From NCBI GenBank assembly GCA_037833965.1, contig AP031352.1, positions 14,302,501 to 14,366,500 on the forward strand: a stretch of 64,000 nt of DNA. The letters run 5' to 3'. Positions 53,201-64,000 of the stretch are shown piece by piece (the stretch's first letter is position 1; each line of letters begins with the position of its first letter). The notes beneath the pieces are model-generated. The model had not been told where the DNA came from, did no database searches, and worked only from the letters and a program-made list of their open reading frames with translations. The position numbers were made by a program, and so were the translations under genes. Source of the DNA: Marchantia polymorpha subsp. ruderalis. Taxonomy: Eukaryota; Streptophyta; Marchantiopsida; Marchantiales; Marchantiaceae.

Positions 53201-56200
53201 TCGTTTTCTCAGTGTTGGCTGCCTGATTCACGGCGCTTTGGTATTAGCTTGGCTAAAAATTAACTGCGACTAACTGTATTAGAACTCAGTTTCTTCAGTA
53301 TCACAAAACTGGACAGACTGAAAGAGCAGTGTAGTTTGTCGTATCGGAGACTCTTGAAGTGAAACTTTTTTTCAGTTGAAGTCATTGCTTGATTAGGATG
53401 AATGCTGAGTTAGACCAAAATGCGAAAGTGATGTGGATAGAATGTGATGTAGAATATCGACTTTGTTGCATGAAAGGTCACTATACACACAGATACCTTG
53501 AACGAGTCAGGCTGTGTCGAAGAGACCATCAAGGCCATCGGAGATCGTTGCATTCACACATATCACAGGTATGAGATGGCTTTTATGATATGTTCTTTGT
53601 ACGGATTCATTCTGCACTTTGCGGATGTGAACTTGAGCATCATAGAGCTTTGATGATTGAAAGGAACGTGTAATAATTGAACTGTCCAGTTATATGGAAT
53701 ATGTTTGGTTGCTAGTTTTGAAATTCAGTGCATAGATGTGATCCTATTCTGGTCATTGTCTTACCACAACAGGCCATGTGGATTCTCTAGCACCTGCCAT
53801 AAGTTGCTCACATTTTATCCAAATCCTGGCCAATTCTAGTCAGATCAGAACTCTCTCATTGTAACAGTCTCTACTTTCAAGCAATCTTTAACTCGAAGGC
53901 AGCTAGATTGCTCCCACCACCCAAAATCTGATTAATCCTCCAACAGTTCACGGTTGTGACCAGTACTTGAGGTACTTTAGTGACTAAGCAGAAAAATATA
54001 GAGCTTCTAGTCTCACTTCTGAGCCTGGACACAAAAATCCCATACACTGTACGCTGTTCTTAGTCACAGAGGTAACTCTGAAGGAAATTACTATCTACCT
54101 CTTTTAACTTATTCATATGATGAACTCTGTTGCAACAGTTTTATCAAGATCTCCCACAGATGTATAACCATGAGAGTTTTCTAAAGAACACTACTCAGAC
54201 TTAAATTAGACTTAAACTAGGACTATACCGGTTTCTCAGCTGATTCCATTCCATTTTTCAGCAATCCATCAAAGCTACAATGGTTACTTGAGAATGATCA
54301 TTGTTTGAAGAAATGATAATTGGCAATATCTTTAGTCTGACCCGTGTTCTTTACGGTTAATCTACCAATACTAGCAATATATACAGCTTAAACTTCAACC
54401 TGAGGTCCTAACTTGATAACCTGATCTTAGGTGGCAGATGGCTACGAACCGTAATTAAATCTTAAGGTAAATTATCAGTTATAAATTAGTGATTTCCTGT
54501 GGTAAAGTAGTGACTGTAAGTGGTTAAAATAGTAAGTAATTTTGATTGTTTACAATTACTATTTTACTGCTAAAGACAGAAAGAAACAGACTCCGAGATT
54601 AACAGTTAATTCATCAAGTTTACATCTTCCTTCCTGTTATTAAGTTACTGCTATGATCTGACTCTGAGATTAGTTCACAACGACAGAAACTAATATTCAA
54701 ACACTATGCTACACCCTACCATCTAGTTTTATGATTAGCGTCATAGTTGGGAATGTCTTTTTTGCGGTTTCTGGTCTCACATATATCTTCTTTTGGGGGC
54801 CTTTGAAATGGGATTCTTCTTGCAGTGAAGGAGCTGGAGGAGGTCATGCACCCGACATTTTGAAAGTTTGTGGATTACTCAATGTTTTGCCATCGTCAAC
54901 CGATCCTACAAGACCATATACCATAAACACTGTTGATGAACATCGTGATATGCTGGTTGGCTCCTTACCGCAGATGTAGAGTACAACTTGGTCTTTTCAG
55001 TTCAATGAGTAGAATGAAGTCAACCTGATATTGCAGGAACCTAGAGGTGTCAGAGCATTGTGACTTGATTCCTTTTTTAAAGCGAACGTGTTCATTTTGG
55101 ATTTGGTAACCAGATGGTTTGTCATCATCTTGACAAAAACATTGCGGAGGATGTCAAGTTTGCGGACTCTCGTATTCGCCATCAAACAATATCTGCAGAA
55201 GACATTTTACACGACCTGGGCGCTATCAGCATGATATCATCTGATTCTCAAGCGATGGGCAGAGTTGGAGAGGTTTTACACGCTCTTTCTTCTGATTTCA
55301 TGCTGATCTTTATGTGCTCAATTGTTTCTACTCAAATTTAACTTCAATGATGTTCGTTTGATTTAAGTGAATGTTAAAGCCACTCGGTAAGGTGCATATA
55401 AGTTTAGCTGTTGGTGGATACAGGTTAGTACGTATTCTAAGTCCAACCAGTTCGTGCCCTGACATATGCTTGTCGTCGCCATGCTGGTGGTCATGTTGTT
55501 CATATAAGCAAGTTTCCTAAGTACTTATGGCTGCTTGTTCACTTCAGTGCGAGTACGTACTTACACTCAATGCTGTACGCAATTTTAGGTCATAACTCGC
55601 ACTTGGCAGACTGCCCACAAAATGAGACGTCAAAGGGGACAGTTAGCCGAACAAGGAGGACCGGATATTGACAATTTCCGCGTTAAAAGATATATTGCGA
55701 AATACACCATCAACCCTGCAATTGCACATGGAATTTCACATCTAGTTGGCTCGGTTGAGGTATGACATTAATTTCAACTGATTTTGTTCATCGTCAAGTA
55801 GCGATTGGAACTGCTTTTCACCAGTTCGTCCTTGAGTTTGCTGCTTCGTTAGGATCATATGTGGAAATCTGCAGTAACTTTGTGAAGTATCGCAAAAGAG
55901 ATATCAGTTTTTTAATTCCTTCCTCGAGGAAAAAGAGACATCGGAAAGACCTGCAGTGACCATGCCAATTTATTGATGAGCCTGTTCAGGTTGGGAAGTT
56001 GGCAGATTTGGTCCTGTGGAAGCCTGAATTTTTTGGCGCAAAGCCTGAAATTGTCATTAAAGGAGGCACGATCGCCTGGGCGCAAATGGGAGATGCAAAT
56101 GGAAGCATCCCTACTCCTGAACCAGTAGGCCACTGCCTTGTTTCTGAATCTCATATTTCTAGATATATATGCTTTTTAACAAATGCAGTTTTTTCTTGAG

Positions 56201-56676
56201 TGCATTTTTGAGAAATTATAGAACAAATCAGATATCATTATGAGTGTTCGCTCTGGCAGAAACGCATGAAGCCTATGTTTGGTGCAACTGGGAAGGCAGG
56301 AAGCCTGCATTCTATAGCCTTCGTCAGCCAGGTGAGACTAACTTTAACCTTTTCTTCATCTATCATTGAGTTGCTAACATGATATAAGGTTAACAAGTTA
56401 AAGTTTTATTATAGAAGTAGATTTTTATGACCCGCCCTTTTGGTATATTTGCAGGCGGCTGAAAAGGAAGGTGTAAAAGAGAAGTATAATCTACAAAAGA
56501 AAGTCGAAGCAGTTAGAAATACTCGACAACTCAAAAAAACGGACATGAAGCTAAACTCTGCAACCCCTGATATTGACGTTGATCCTACAACTTTCCGAAC
56601 TACTGCTGATGGCGTTGAATTGACTTGTCAACCTGCATCTTATCTTCCTTTAGCTCAGAACTACTTCCTCTTTTAG
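47293..56676 (+). CDS. URE: Urease, single-chain nickel enzyme (18 coding exons, 843 aa)
   Basis: Exons: 47293-47418, 47765-47838, 48147-48192, 48359-48464, 50113-50270, 50502-50612, 50711-50874, 51335-51713, 52112-52220, 52694-52833, 53016-53153, 53477-53568, 54826-54955, 55114-55272, 55589-55759, 55990-56124, 56260-56331, 56455-56676. The total is 2,532 nt with all frames consistent and GT-AG. The enzyme hydrolyses urea to ammonia and carbamate in the cytosol. Domain order is that of plant ureases: UreA-like (1 to about 105), UreB-like (about 140-240), UreC-like (about 276-843). Predicted nickel ligands and active-site residues are all present: His409 and His411 (HIHF), the carbamylated Lys492 (LKLHEDWG), His521, His547 ([10 protein letters not shown]), flap Cys594 and His595, and Asp635. 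Length matches plant ureases (about 840 aa). The start [11 protein letters not shown] matches the conserved plant N terminus. Introns 4 and 12 are long (1.65 and 1.26 kb). UreD follows 342 bp downstream. Confidence 0.97.
49320..49560 (+). repeat. G-rich repeat with two identical G-quadruplex motifs in urease intron 4
   Basis: The 17-nt string GGGTGGGCATGGGTGGG occurs at 49,386-49,402 and again at 49,499-49,515. Looser TGGGTGGGCAT copies lie nearby, and C-rich versions (CCCATGCCC) lie at 49,345-49,360. Both strings meet the four-GGG quadruplex pattern on the transcribed (sense) strand. Confidence 0.9.
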
Positions 56677-57018
56677 TATTTAGTTTCGATACAAAGACGT
56701 CACAATCAAACACATTCATCAAACCAAGGAAAGCTAGAAGTAGATAAGCGATTCACCAAACCTTCAAAGTAGCGTATTAGTCCATTTAACCCATCTAGTA
56801 GGAGGCTAGAAGAGATATCAAAGTACACTCTTTCCATTTAGACAGTGAAGAAGTTGCTGACTTGGAGCGGATTTGTAGTTGACGACGTCAGCAAGTTTGA
56901 GGAACATTGCGCAACATTTAGATTAGACCTGAATAGAGCTACTTTAGTGACACTGTAGTTGAAACTTACGCTGAGAGCGATCCATAGACAAGTTTTAGAA
57001 GCGCTCGTCAGAGCAGCA
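56677..57018 (+). promoter_or_regulatory. 342-bp urease-UreD intergenic spacer
   Basis: This short gap must hold the urease 3' UTR and polyadenylation site, plus the UreD promoter and 5' UTR if UreD has its own. No clear AATAAA signal or TATA box stands out. The frame leading into the UreD start is closed by a stop at 56,956-56,958, so the first ATG in frame is 57,019. Confidence 0.5.
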
Positions 57019-60000
57019 ATGGACGTCGATATTGGATCCGTTAGTCTTATGGATTTGCTACTGAAGAACCAAATAGAGGGGCCAAAGCTCAACGGTTCTC
57101 TACGGGTTGAGCGCGTGTATGGGAAGTCTTCCACAACGCGATCTTACGCAACCTATCCCCTTCAGTTTATGATTCCAAAGAAGGTACAGCTTTTGCTCAA
57201 TTCGAAGAGTTATTACAGTTCCATTAACCTTAAGTTTCACAAGTATGCTTGAATAATTATTTTCGAATATTCAATAAAAGAATTTGTTGATGTATTTCAG
57301 GCACTTCCATCCCACGTGGATGCCGTTCTGGTTTATGCACTCACATTTGGCGGTGGTATAGTATCGGTATGGTCTCTAACAGAACCAGTACTTTATAATC
57401 CTCGGTCAAAACTGGCTTGAAGGTTTGCTTGAAATTAGGCAAAAACAACTTGTCCTTGTTGCAGTAATAGAAGCTTGTCACACGTCATCAGCATGTGATA
57501 TATCATCTTACACAGTGACTACAATTTGTGAACAGGGCGACTGCATTTTCTTCGAATTAAATGTGGGTGCTGATAGTACCATGATGCTTTTGACTCAAGG
57601 ATTTACAAATGTGAGTATCATAAGTAGATGCTGAGCCACCACCAATCTGAAAATGTTAAATGCTGCAAGCTTTCACATGTAGCTTTATCCTTCTTTTATG
57701 ACCATTAAATGCGTGTTTTCTGGTCCTTTTGTTTGAGACATCGGATCTTTTCTAGTTTAAGGTTTATGATTGATGGCTCTTTGCATATACCTTACAGAGC
57801 TTTCACAGGAACAATTATCGTAATTTCGAAAATTTAGGAATTGTAAGAGATTACTCCTAACAATATTCAAACATATCACGCACACAGAATGCTATGTAGA
57901 GTTCTTCATCTCTGATGTTTGAGTTTATCCTCTTGAAACCTTGCACATTCAAAAAACCATTAAGCTTATGGCTTCCTTGAAGCCATACGAAGCTTTTTCA
58001 AGCAAGCAAACGATCCTAAGTCGTTTATGTTTTGCTCTAGGTCTCCATTCAAGAAGGCTGTGTTCTTATAAAGTTGATCTTCTTGTTAGTTATTCTCAGG
58101 TGCTAGAGCTGACATTGGAACAGAACCATATCTTGCCACTGGAGCACATTTTATAAGACTCTTTATCCTCAAATATGACTTGCTCCCACTCTTTCCAATT
58201 TCATGTTCCTGGTGCTTCAACACATGATGAAGGTTCATCATCTACTCAAGGTTAATATCATTTTTATTCTGTAGAGATATATTAGCTGTATCTGAAGCGA
58301 ATTCCCAAACTGTGAACGTTTGTCCATTTGATCTTTTAGGAGCACTTCCTTTATCTTTTAAAGAATCATCGATTTTTGGAATCGGAGCATTATAATACTA
58401 ACAATTCTACTTCATGTACCCCTTTGTCTCCACGTTGAGGATCAGGTATACCTTAAGTTCCATTGTGTGTTTGTGATGATGCTCCATCCATATTGTCACC
58501 AACACTTGTTAGTTGGTGGTGAACCCACATGTCTAGACATTTTTTAATCTCGAATAGCTATATATGTCTATAATGTATATCTTGTTAATGTGATACTTCT
58601 CTCGTCTGTGTGTCTTCAAGTATTACTATTAGTTATTGGGTGACAAAGGAGGTAGCCTTTCAATCATTCTTCTTATCAAAAGAAGATTAGAATCTTTTCA
58701 ATCCAAGTTTACTCTTTTGCTCCTTTGGAATAGGAGCATATGCGTAGATAAGTGAATACCCTCATCATGGCAAAATCATGTTCATATCTAACTTTATCCA
58801 GTATCACAGTATACTATTTGAGCAATTCACAAGGACACTTCTTACTCCAAGCATTGGAGATTCATCACCATTTCCAGTTTCTGCATATCTGAACACATTA
58901 TTCATGCTCTCATATGAGTTATGAGAGTCATAGCTCATATGAGAACTACTTGCCGAGTCCACGTGCCAAGCAGGTTATCTCACAATCTCGTACCCAATTA
59001 ACAGTCATGATTTTAGAATCACTCTCTTCATCATTTTGAGAAATTTTCTTGAACCAGGTTGGCTCTCCTTGTCTTCCCCAATCTCTTGTGCTCTTCAGGT
59101 TTGTGATTAGCCTTGGAAGTATTTGCGGTCTCCTTGGACATCTTTTTTGCTGTCGAAGCTCAAGTTGCTTCTCTAACCACCGAAGTAGCAGCGACGAGTC
59201 TCTTTGATATTCCCTTAGGCACCACTTTTCTGCCCCCACTTCTATTTGTCAGCAAGAAAATCAAGTTCATTACTAGCTATATCAAAACTAGTAGTAAATG
59301 GTAAATGGTAAATGGTAAATAGATCAAGCCCGTGGGACCCAAAGGGTCAAAAGGCTAAAAAACACAATACAAACAATCCAACACAGTAGGAAAGGTGACA
59401 TTCTTGTTGTACTAATAGTCTCATGACACGTACTCATGTGGAAGAGAATCAAGTGATAGAATAATGTGTTTATACTTTAGAGATAGCTAGCAAAAAATTG
59501 TGCAATTCTGAATTGCTTGAGGTATAATCACCGTGACTCACCTATCTTAGAAAAACATGATTAAAGTTTAGCCGTGTGATGTATCATATTATTATCTTCA
59601 TCATCAAGCTTCAAGGTAGACTTTTCTATCCAACTTAATCTTGCATATGCAAATAATCCGATAGTGATTACAAGTTTGAGCTTGGACCGGATATTTTCCT
59701 GCAGTTAAAGGTCTTCCACAATCTCAAATTTATCTGGAGAGTCTTATTCAAGAGCCTCACATGCACAAGGTCATTAATTTCAGACATTCCTCCAGCAAAC
59801 CTTTGCTGAATATTTTCTGGAGTAATATTACATCAAATATAGCACCCATAGAATTTCAATATCTCGTCTAGGGTCCATCTTGTTGAGTGTGTTCAGATTT
59901 CTCTCCACCCCAATGGGGACCCAGGTCAGAATTCTTAGTGTAGCACTCTTTACTCGAATTTACTTTGATTATCACCATCCCTACATCTCAGTAATCTAAG

Positions 60001-62399
60001 AGTTCACAAGTGTTGTTAGTAACTCACATGACGATCATTGACTAACTGTATTCTCTGACTTGATTGCTCTGATGACTGAACAAGAATATATATAATTTTT
60101 AAGCTCAGCGTTCAACCTGGATGCATAATCTCCAAAATGTAAACCACAGTGGCTGGTGACTCGTTACCACCAATGTATTCCTGATGTAATTTACTATTTA
60201 CCTTCTAAACTATAAGAAATGTGATTTCAATATACTGTTATCGAGTAACTGTCAGGGTCTAATATAAGAGATCAATTTACAACACGTTATACTGTGTATA
60301 GCAGTATTTCTTGTGATGGTTTCTGAGATGTCAGTTTCTCATCCTTTCTTCACGATCTTTTGCATGAGTACATAAAGACATTTTACAAGGGATGGTAAGA
60401 ATCGAAGTTAATTATATTTGAGTAAAAATCTATCGAGAGCTATCTTATGCCTGTTCTGCTTATTGTAACACTCAGGTCTACAAATCAGTCGAAGGGAAGA
60501 TGTCACGCCATATTTTAAAGGTACATTGTCAAGCGTTTTATTGGTGAAAGTTTGGAGATGTGGAAGTCGATGCATCTCGGGATTAATTAAAACGACCTAA
60601 TCCAATTTCGTGTGGTTCTTTCCCCAGTGTTCAGTCGAGAGTGGTGGATTACTGGCTCTTTTGCCAGATTCTGTGGTATGCTTTGCTACGGCCAGATACT
60701 CTCAAGTTCAAAGGTTTAATCTGGCACCAGATGCCAGTTTAGTGCTCGTGGACTGGTTGACGAGCGGTCGAATAGCGCGAGGTGAAGTTTGGAACTTTGA
60801 ATACTTCAAGAGTACAAATCACGTCTACATTCAGGAAGATACGCCATTACTGTTGGACTCGGTATATTTCCACTTTACGATTCAACATCTTATGTGTCAT
60901 TCAGAAGTCAGAGTGAAGGTTTACTTCAAAATTTGAAGAAATTTCACTTATCGAATGCCCGAATGTTGAGCAACGAAGCAAAATAATATCATGGATGGAG
61001 TGTGCAGGTGTGTCTTGATGATCATCTGAGTCCATCTGTTTCGGAGCGAATGGGTGACTATCATGTGATCGCCATGATTTTCATATATGGGTAAGAGTGA
61101 CTTCTACTTCTGGCTTTGTTTGATACGTCTTCGTCATCCTGATCAATACCACGCTACTTGCAGTCTGAGTTACTTATAGAAGGAACCACGTAACATACAG
61201 TATATGTAAGGCCTTTGACAGAATGAGAGCAGCAAATGATCAACAATTGCTCAGCTTTTGGAACCGGATTCATGATTTCTTAGGATAGATTGAAAGCCCA
61301 AAGCTGCTGCTTTTTCAGTAATCTTTGGGCCACAACTCCCTACAGGTCGATGAAGGATTGCATGGTTGACGCCTGGAACCTTTTAACGAACCACGTAATT
61401 GGGGGGATTTGTCCTACTGTAAGAGATATAGTGGTCTTAAACACTAAAACAGTGGTCTGTTTCTGTGTCCCCCTTCCTTTTCAGCCCATCTTCTTTTTGG
61501 CAATCTGTTAGCCAGGGCATGGTCTACTGTCTCGAGGCCAGGCAATTACAAACGAGTAAAATTTGTTAATCCGGAACTGAAGGAAAGTGCCTGTTAGTTG
61601 ATGAAAGCCAATAGACGAATGTCTGACTCACTGATAGCTTTATTTGGACAATTGTTCTCAAGCACTGAAGGGTATGTTATGAGCATACCTCTTCTTGAAT
61701 AAGCACAGTTGTGTTCAATAGCGACATCAGAGTGAGAGTACCATGTCGTCTATTTTCTGTATGAAAGTGCCTCTTATCAACAGATGCTCGTCTAGTTTAT
61801 TATGTGTTTGTTTTGGATTACAGCACACCATCTTTTCTCCTCGATTATAACTAAGCATGTTTTTGACTTTTCAGGCCTCGTCTAGCCGAGCTTCGAAAGC
61901 TGGTCCAGTCGAATGTAGAAAAACTAGCCGGTGGGATTTTAAATAATCGTCGAAGAACATCTTCTTCAAGAGCGGATCAAGTACAGACGCCTAAGCAAAA
62001 TCCTTCAGCACCGGCTTTTCTTGCATCATGTAGTACTGTGGGGCCACTGGTGAGTCCCTCTCAAAATCTACGTTAATATTTGAAGGTTGTTGTGATAACT
62101 CTGGTAGACTTAATCCGGAGTGCGAAGATGCATCAGTTGTGGTTCATGGCATGTATAGAAAACAGGCCAATGTTCATTGTTTCAGACCACACGTTGTCGG
62201 TCACCCGAGATGATGATCAGTCTCAAATGCCGATGGATTGTAGAGACGAAACGTTCTGAAGGATCTGCTCATTGTGCAGGGTGATGGTCTCGTCATTCGT
62301 GCCGCAGCAACAACTACCAGATCGATGTATGGATTTCTGAGGGAACAATTGGCCACTCTTGAACCTATATTGGGCAGATTTCCCTATGCAGATAACTAG
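57019..62399 (+). CDS. URED: Urease accessory protein UreD (8 coding exons, 320 aa)
   Basis: Exons: 57019-57183, 57301-57366, 57536-57610, 60476-60520, 60628-60861, 61008-61090, 61875-62049, 62280-62399. The total is 963 nt, all GT-AG with consistent frames. UreD binds apo-urease and, with UreF and the GTPase UreG, delivers nickel to its active site. Family signatures are visible: PLQFMIPKK (47-55), FGGGIVSGD (71-79), LLTQGFTNVYKS (about 95-106), PDSVVCFATARYSQ (about 128-141) and LVDWLTSGRIARGEVWNFE (about 153-171). The C terminus (REQLATLEPILGRFPYA) matches plant UreD ends. Length fits plant homologues (roughly 290-320 aa). Intron 3 is 2,865 bp because it contains a copia fossil; the other introns are 107-784 bp. 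The gene lies head-to-tail behind urease, its client enzyme. Confidence 0.95.
57930..60060 (-). mobile_element. Ty1/copia fossil inside UreD intron 3, opposite strand
   Basis: Read on the minus strand: a gag-like part (about 60,050-59,650), the zinc-knuckle to protease linker (about 59,240-59,000), the protease signature (HVDSASSSHM-like, about 58,970), and an RT piece near 58,090-57,950 (TAFLNGDLEQ-like then ASYGFKEA-like). Order and motifs are copia. It is clearly incomplete and broken many times. LTRs were not delimited. Base composition is less AT-shifted than in the fossils at 12-22 kb. Confidence 0.65.
59294..59320. repeat. 7-bp tandem repeat (GTAAATG), about four copies
   Basis: Short perfect array within the copia fossil in UreD intron 3. 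Confidence 0.9.
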
Positions 62400-63726
62400 C
62401 TGCAACTCCATATATTTACTTATATACATACATACACATGTTTTGGGTTTTCTCAAGTGCTTGAGGGCCCGCGAGTGTGAAAGAATCACCTCGAACTTGA
62501 GCTTGGCTTACAATGCACTGTGGACGATCGTGTAGATATTTCACCACAGAACGTTAGATATTGATTCAACTCCTCCGCTGCTGGAAAGGAAAGGTCGGGC
62601 ACACAGAAGGTGGAATCTTATTGTGTCTGCCTGCCCATCGTCCCAGGCTGTGGAGGATATGCGTGTTTGATCATGATCTGCATAATCTGAAGGATCTGAT
62701 ATTTTCTGGGAGAGCCTGATTTGACTCCTATCGTTGCCAGTGGGTCAGTCTATGTCACCAATAGCCGTGTACTTCGGGAGGTATGCCATTACCTATGAGC
62801 TGTTGCTCAGTGTCGTGTTAATTGTTGGTCACTCGCTAGAGTCGAGGCTTGGGAGCGATACATATGGGGGTCAAGATTTCGGGCAAGGCCTCTGTACCGC
62901 GATCCGGAGCCATTCCCGAGAAATCATGCACAAGGCCCCGAGTGAGGGCGGGCTGTGGACACGACACTGTGGACTGGGCCATCGCTACGTTTTCACGACC
63001 GACTGACTCCAGCCCGTCGGCTTTAAAGCCTCATGACCCGGTTGGAAAACACTAGTCTTTGCGTCGGGAGAGACGGGCCTGGGGATGGGGAGGGGGGAAG
63101 GTGGAAGGGGCAAGGGGCAAGGGGGAGGTTTTGACATGGCAGGGTTACGACGAGAAGTCAAAGCTCGGGGTGGAGCTTTGGTCGTGTGATTGTGCTGCCG
63201 CTGTACGATTTCGAGATTAGTAAAACATGTGATGCGATTCCAATAATATTCTCATGGAACCAAACTGTCCTTTAGATGCGATTGTGCGGAATCGTCATAT
63301 GTCCTACCAGAAAAGTATTCCTCTCAACTTCCGACGCTTTTCTATTTTTCCCAGCAACCAAACCGCTGCGTCCATGGTACCGCTGGCCGGCTCGCTGGCT
63401 GGGGTCTCAGAGTCAGAGATTCCATAGCGTACTGCCGCTACTCATAGAAGTCTATTTTATGCACTCGCCCTCCTCGTCCTCAACCCGTCCAACTTGCATT
63501 CGTTCGGACGAGACCTCAACATGGCTACATGGGTGCCGGACAAACCATCACTCGATCGCTTCTCGTCGCACATACGTGTGAAGCGTAGAAAGGAAGAGGA
63601 CTTGAGATTCCATAGAATTGCGGCTGTCGCTCGCTGCTGCTGCTGCTGCGATCGATTGTTCGTTGTAAACGTCAGCAGGCGCCCGTCCCGCACCGCAACC
63701 CCATCAGTAGCCCAAGTGTAGTTGTG
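62400..63726. other. 3' flank of UreD with a G-rich tract, no recognised gene
   Basis: The first few hundred bases should contain the UreD 3' UTR. Open frames at 62,734-63,055 and 63,276-63,721 lack recognisable domains and overlap frames on the other strand. A CTG/TGC run (about 63,635-63,650) is a small microsatellite. Confidence 0.4.
63081..63127 (+). repeat. G-rich tract with quadruplex potential
   Basis: Seven or more runs of four to six G separated by short A/T/C spacers (for example GGGGATGGGGAGGGGGG), about 0.7 kb downstream of the UreD stop codon. Confidence 0.85.
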
Positions 63727-63987
63727 ATGGTTTTGAGGCGCTTTTGGGCCGGTCCCTGCTCGCGTCAGCACTCCAAACGGCCCCCAAGGTGCCCTTCAAT
63801 TGGTGTTAGTGTGGTTTGCAGCCGCAAAATGCAGTTGTACGAGGCCAAATTGACTCCAGCTTTGAGACACGCAGGCACGGCGCTAGGCCAAGGTGCTCGG
63901 ATGCCATCTTTACAAGAAAGGTCTTCCTGTTCGGACGAGATGTCACGAGAGCAAATACGTAATCCTGTCGCCCTTTTTTCAGTATGA
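63727..63987 (+). CDS. Possible first exon of an unknown gene at the right edge
   Basis: An ATG at 63,727 opens a frame of 86 codons. Its N terminus is rich in Arg, Ser and Pro with no acidic residues for about 40 positions, as in organelle-targeting peptides. It closes at 63,985-63,987. A donor-like 'gtaatc' near 63,958 and an acceptor-like 'cttttttcag' at about 63,979 could splice it to sequence beyond the window. There is no recognisable domain; it may equally be non-coding GC-rich promoter sequence. Confidence 0.22.
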   Translation: MVLRRFWAGPCSRQHSKRPPRCPSIGVSVVCSRKMQLYEAKLTPALRHAGTALGQGARMPSLQERSSCSDEMSREQIRNPVALFSV

Positions 63988-64000
63988 GGTGGGCTTGCCT

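Noticed and set aside
53389-53574. 61-codon frame reading through urease exon 12
   Set aside because: It is the wrong frame. The exon starts at 53,477 in another frame that matches the conserved urease HTDTLNESG block.

Overview
The window reads as nuclear DNA of a land plant. It has spliced GT-AG genes, an intronless geranylgeranyl diphosphate synthase with a transit-peptide-like N terminus, a three-domain fused urease, and decayed Ty3/gypsy, Ty1/copia and LINE elements. The style (moderately GC-rich genes in strongly AT-rich decayed repeats) would suit a bryophyte, but this is inference and the species is not identified.

Layout. (1) 1-9,000: an 11-exon minus-strand gene for an Rgp1-like protein (Rab6/Ypt6 exchange-factor subunit), with a long GC-richer 5' flank carrying GA/CT tracts. 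(2) 9,000-32,050: a very AT-rich repeat field. It holds a chromovirus-type Ty3/gypsy fossil with several LTR copies, a 45-bp minisatellite inside one LTR that is split by a younger insertion, a Ty1/copia fossil, a LINE remnant, and long stretches with nothing recognisable. (3) 32,050-37,500: a GC-rich island with one clear gene, the intronless GGPP synthase, then a flank without a recognisable gene. (4) 37,500-45,480: a second AT-rich field with 105-bp and about 108-bp tandem repeats, a copia LTR fragment, a foldback element, and one small GC-rich island. (5) 45,480-62,400: the urease gene (18 exons, 843 aa), followed after only 342 bp on the same strand by the urease accessory protein UreD (8 exons, 320 aa). 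A copia fossil lies in a large UreD intron. (6) 62,400-64,000: a G-rich flank and a possible first exon running off the right edge.

Exon chains for the three spliced genes were built by hand. All junctions use GT-AG and all reading frames close without a remainder.

The main biological point is the tandem placement of urease and its dedicated maturation factor UreD. They act in the same process (UreD with UreF and UreG loads nickel into apo-urease). In Arabidopsis, and as far as I know in other characterised plants, the two genes lie at unrelated loci. GGPP synthase and the Rgp1-like protein have no obvious functional link to them.
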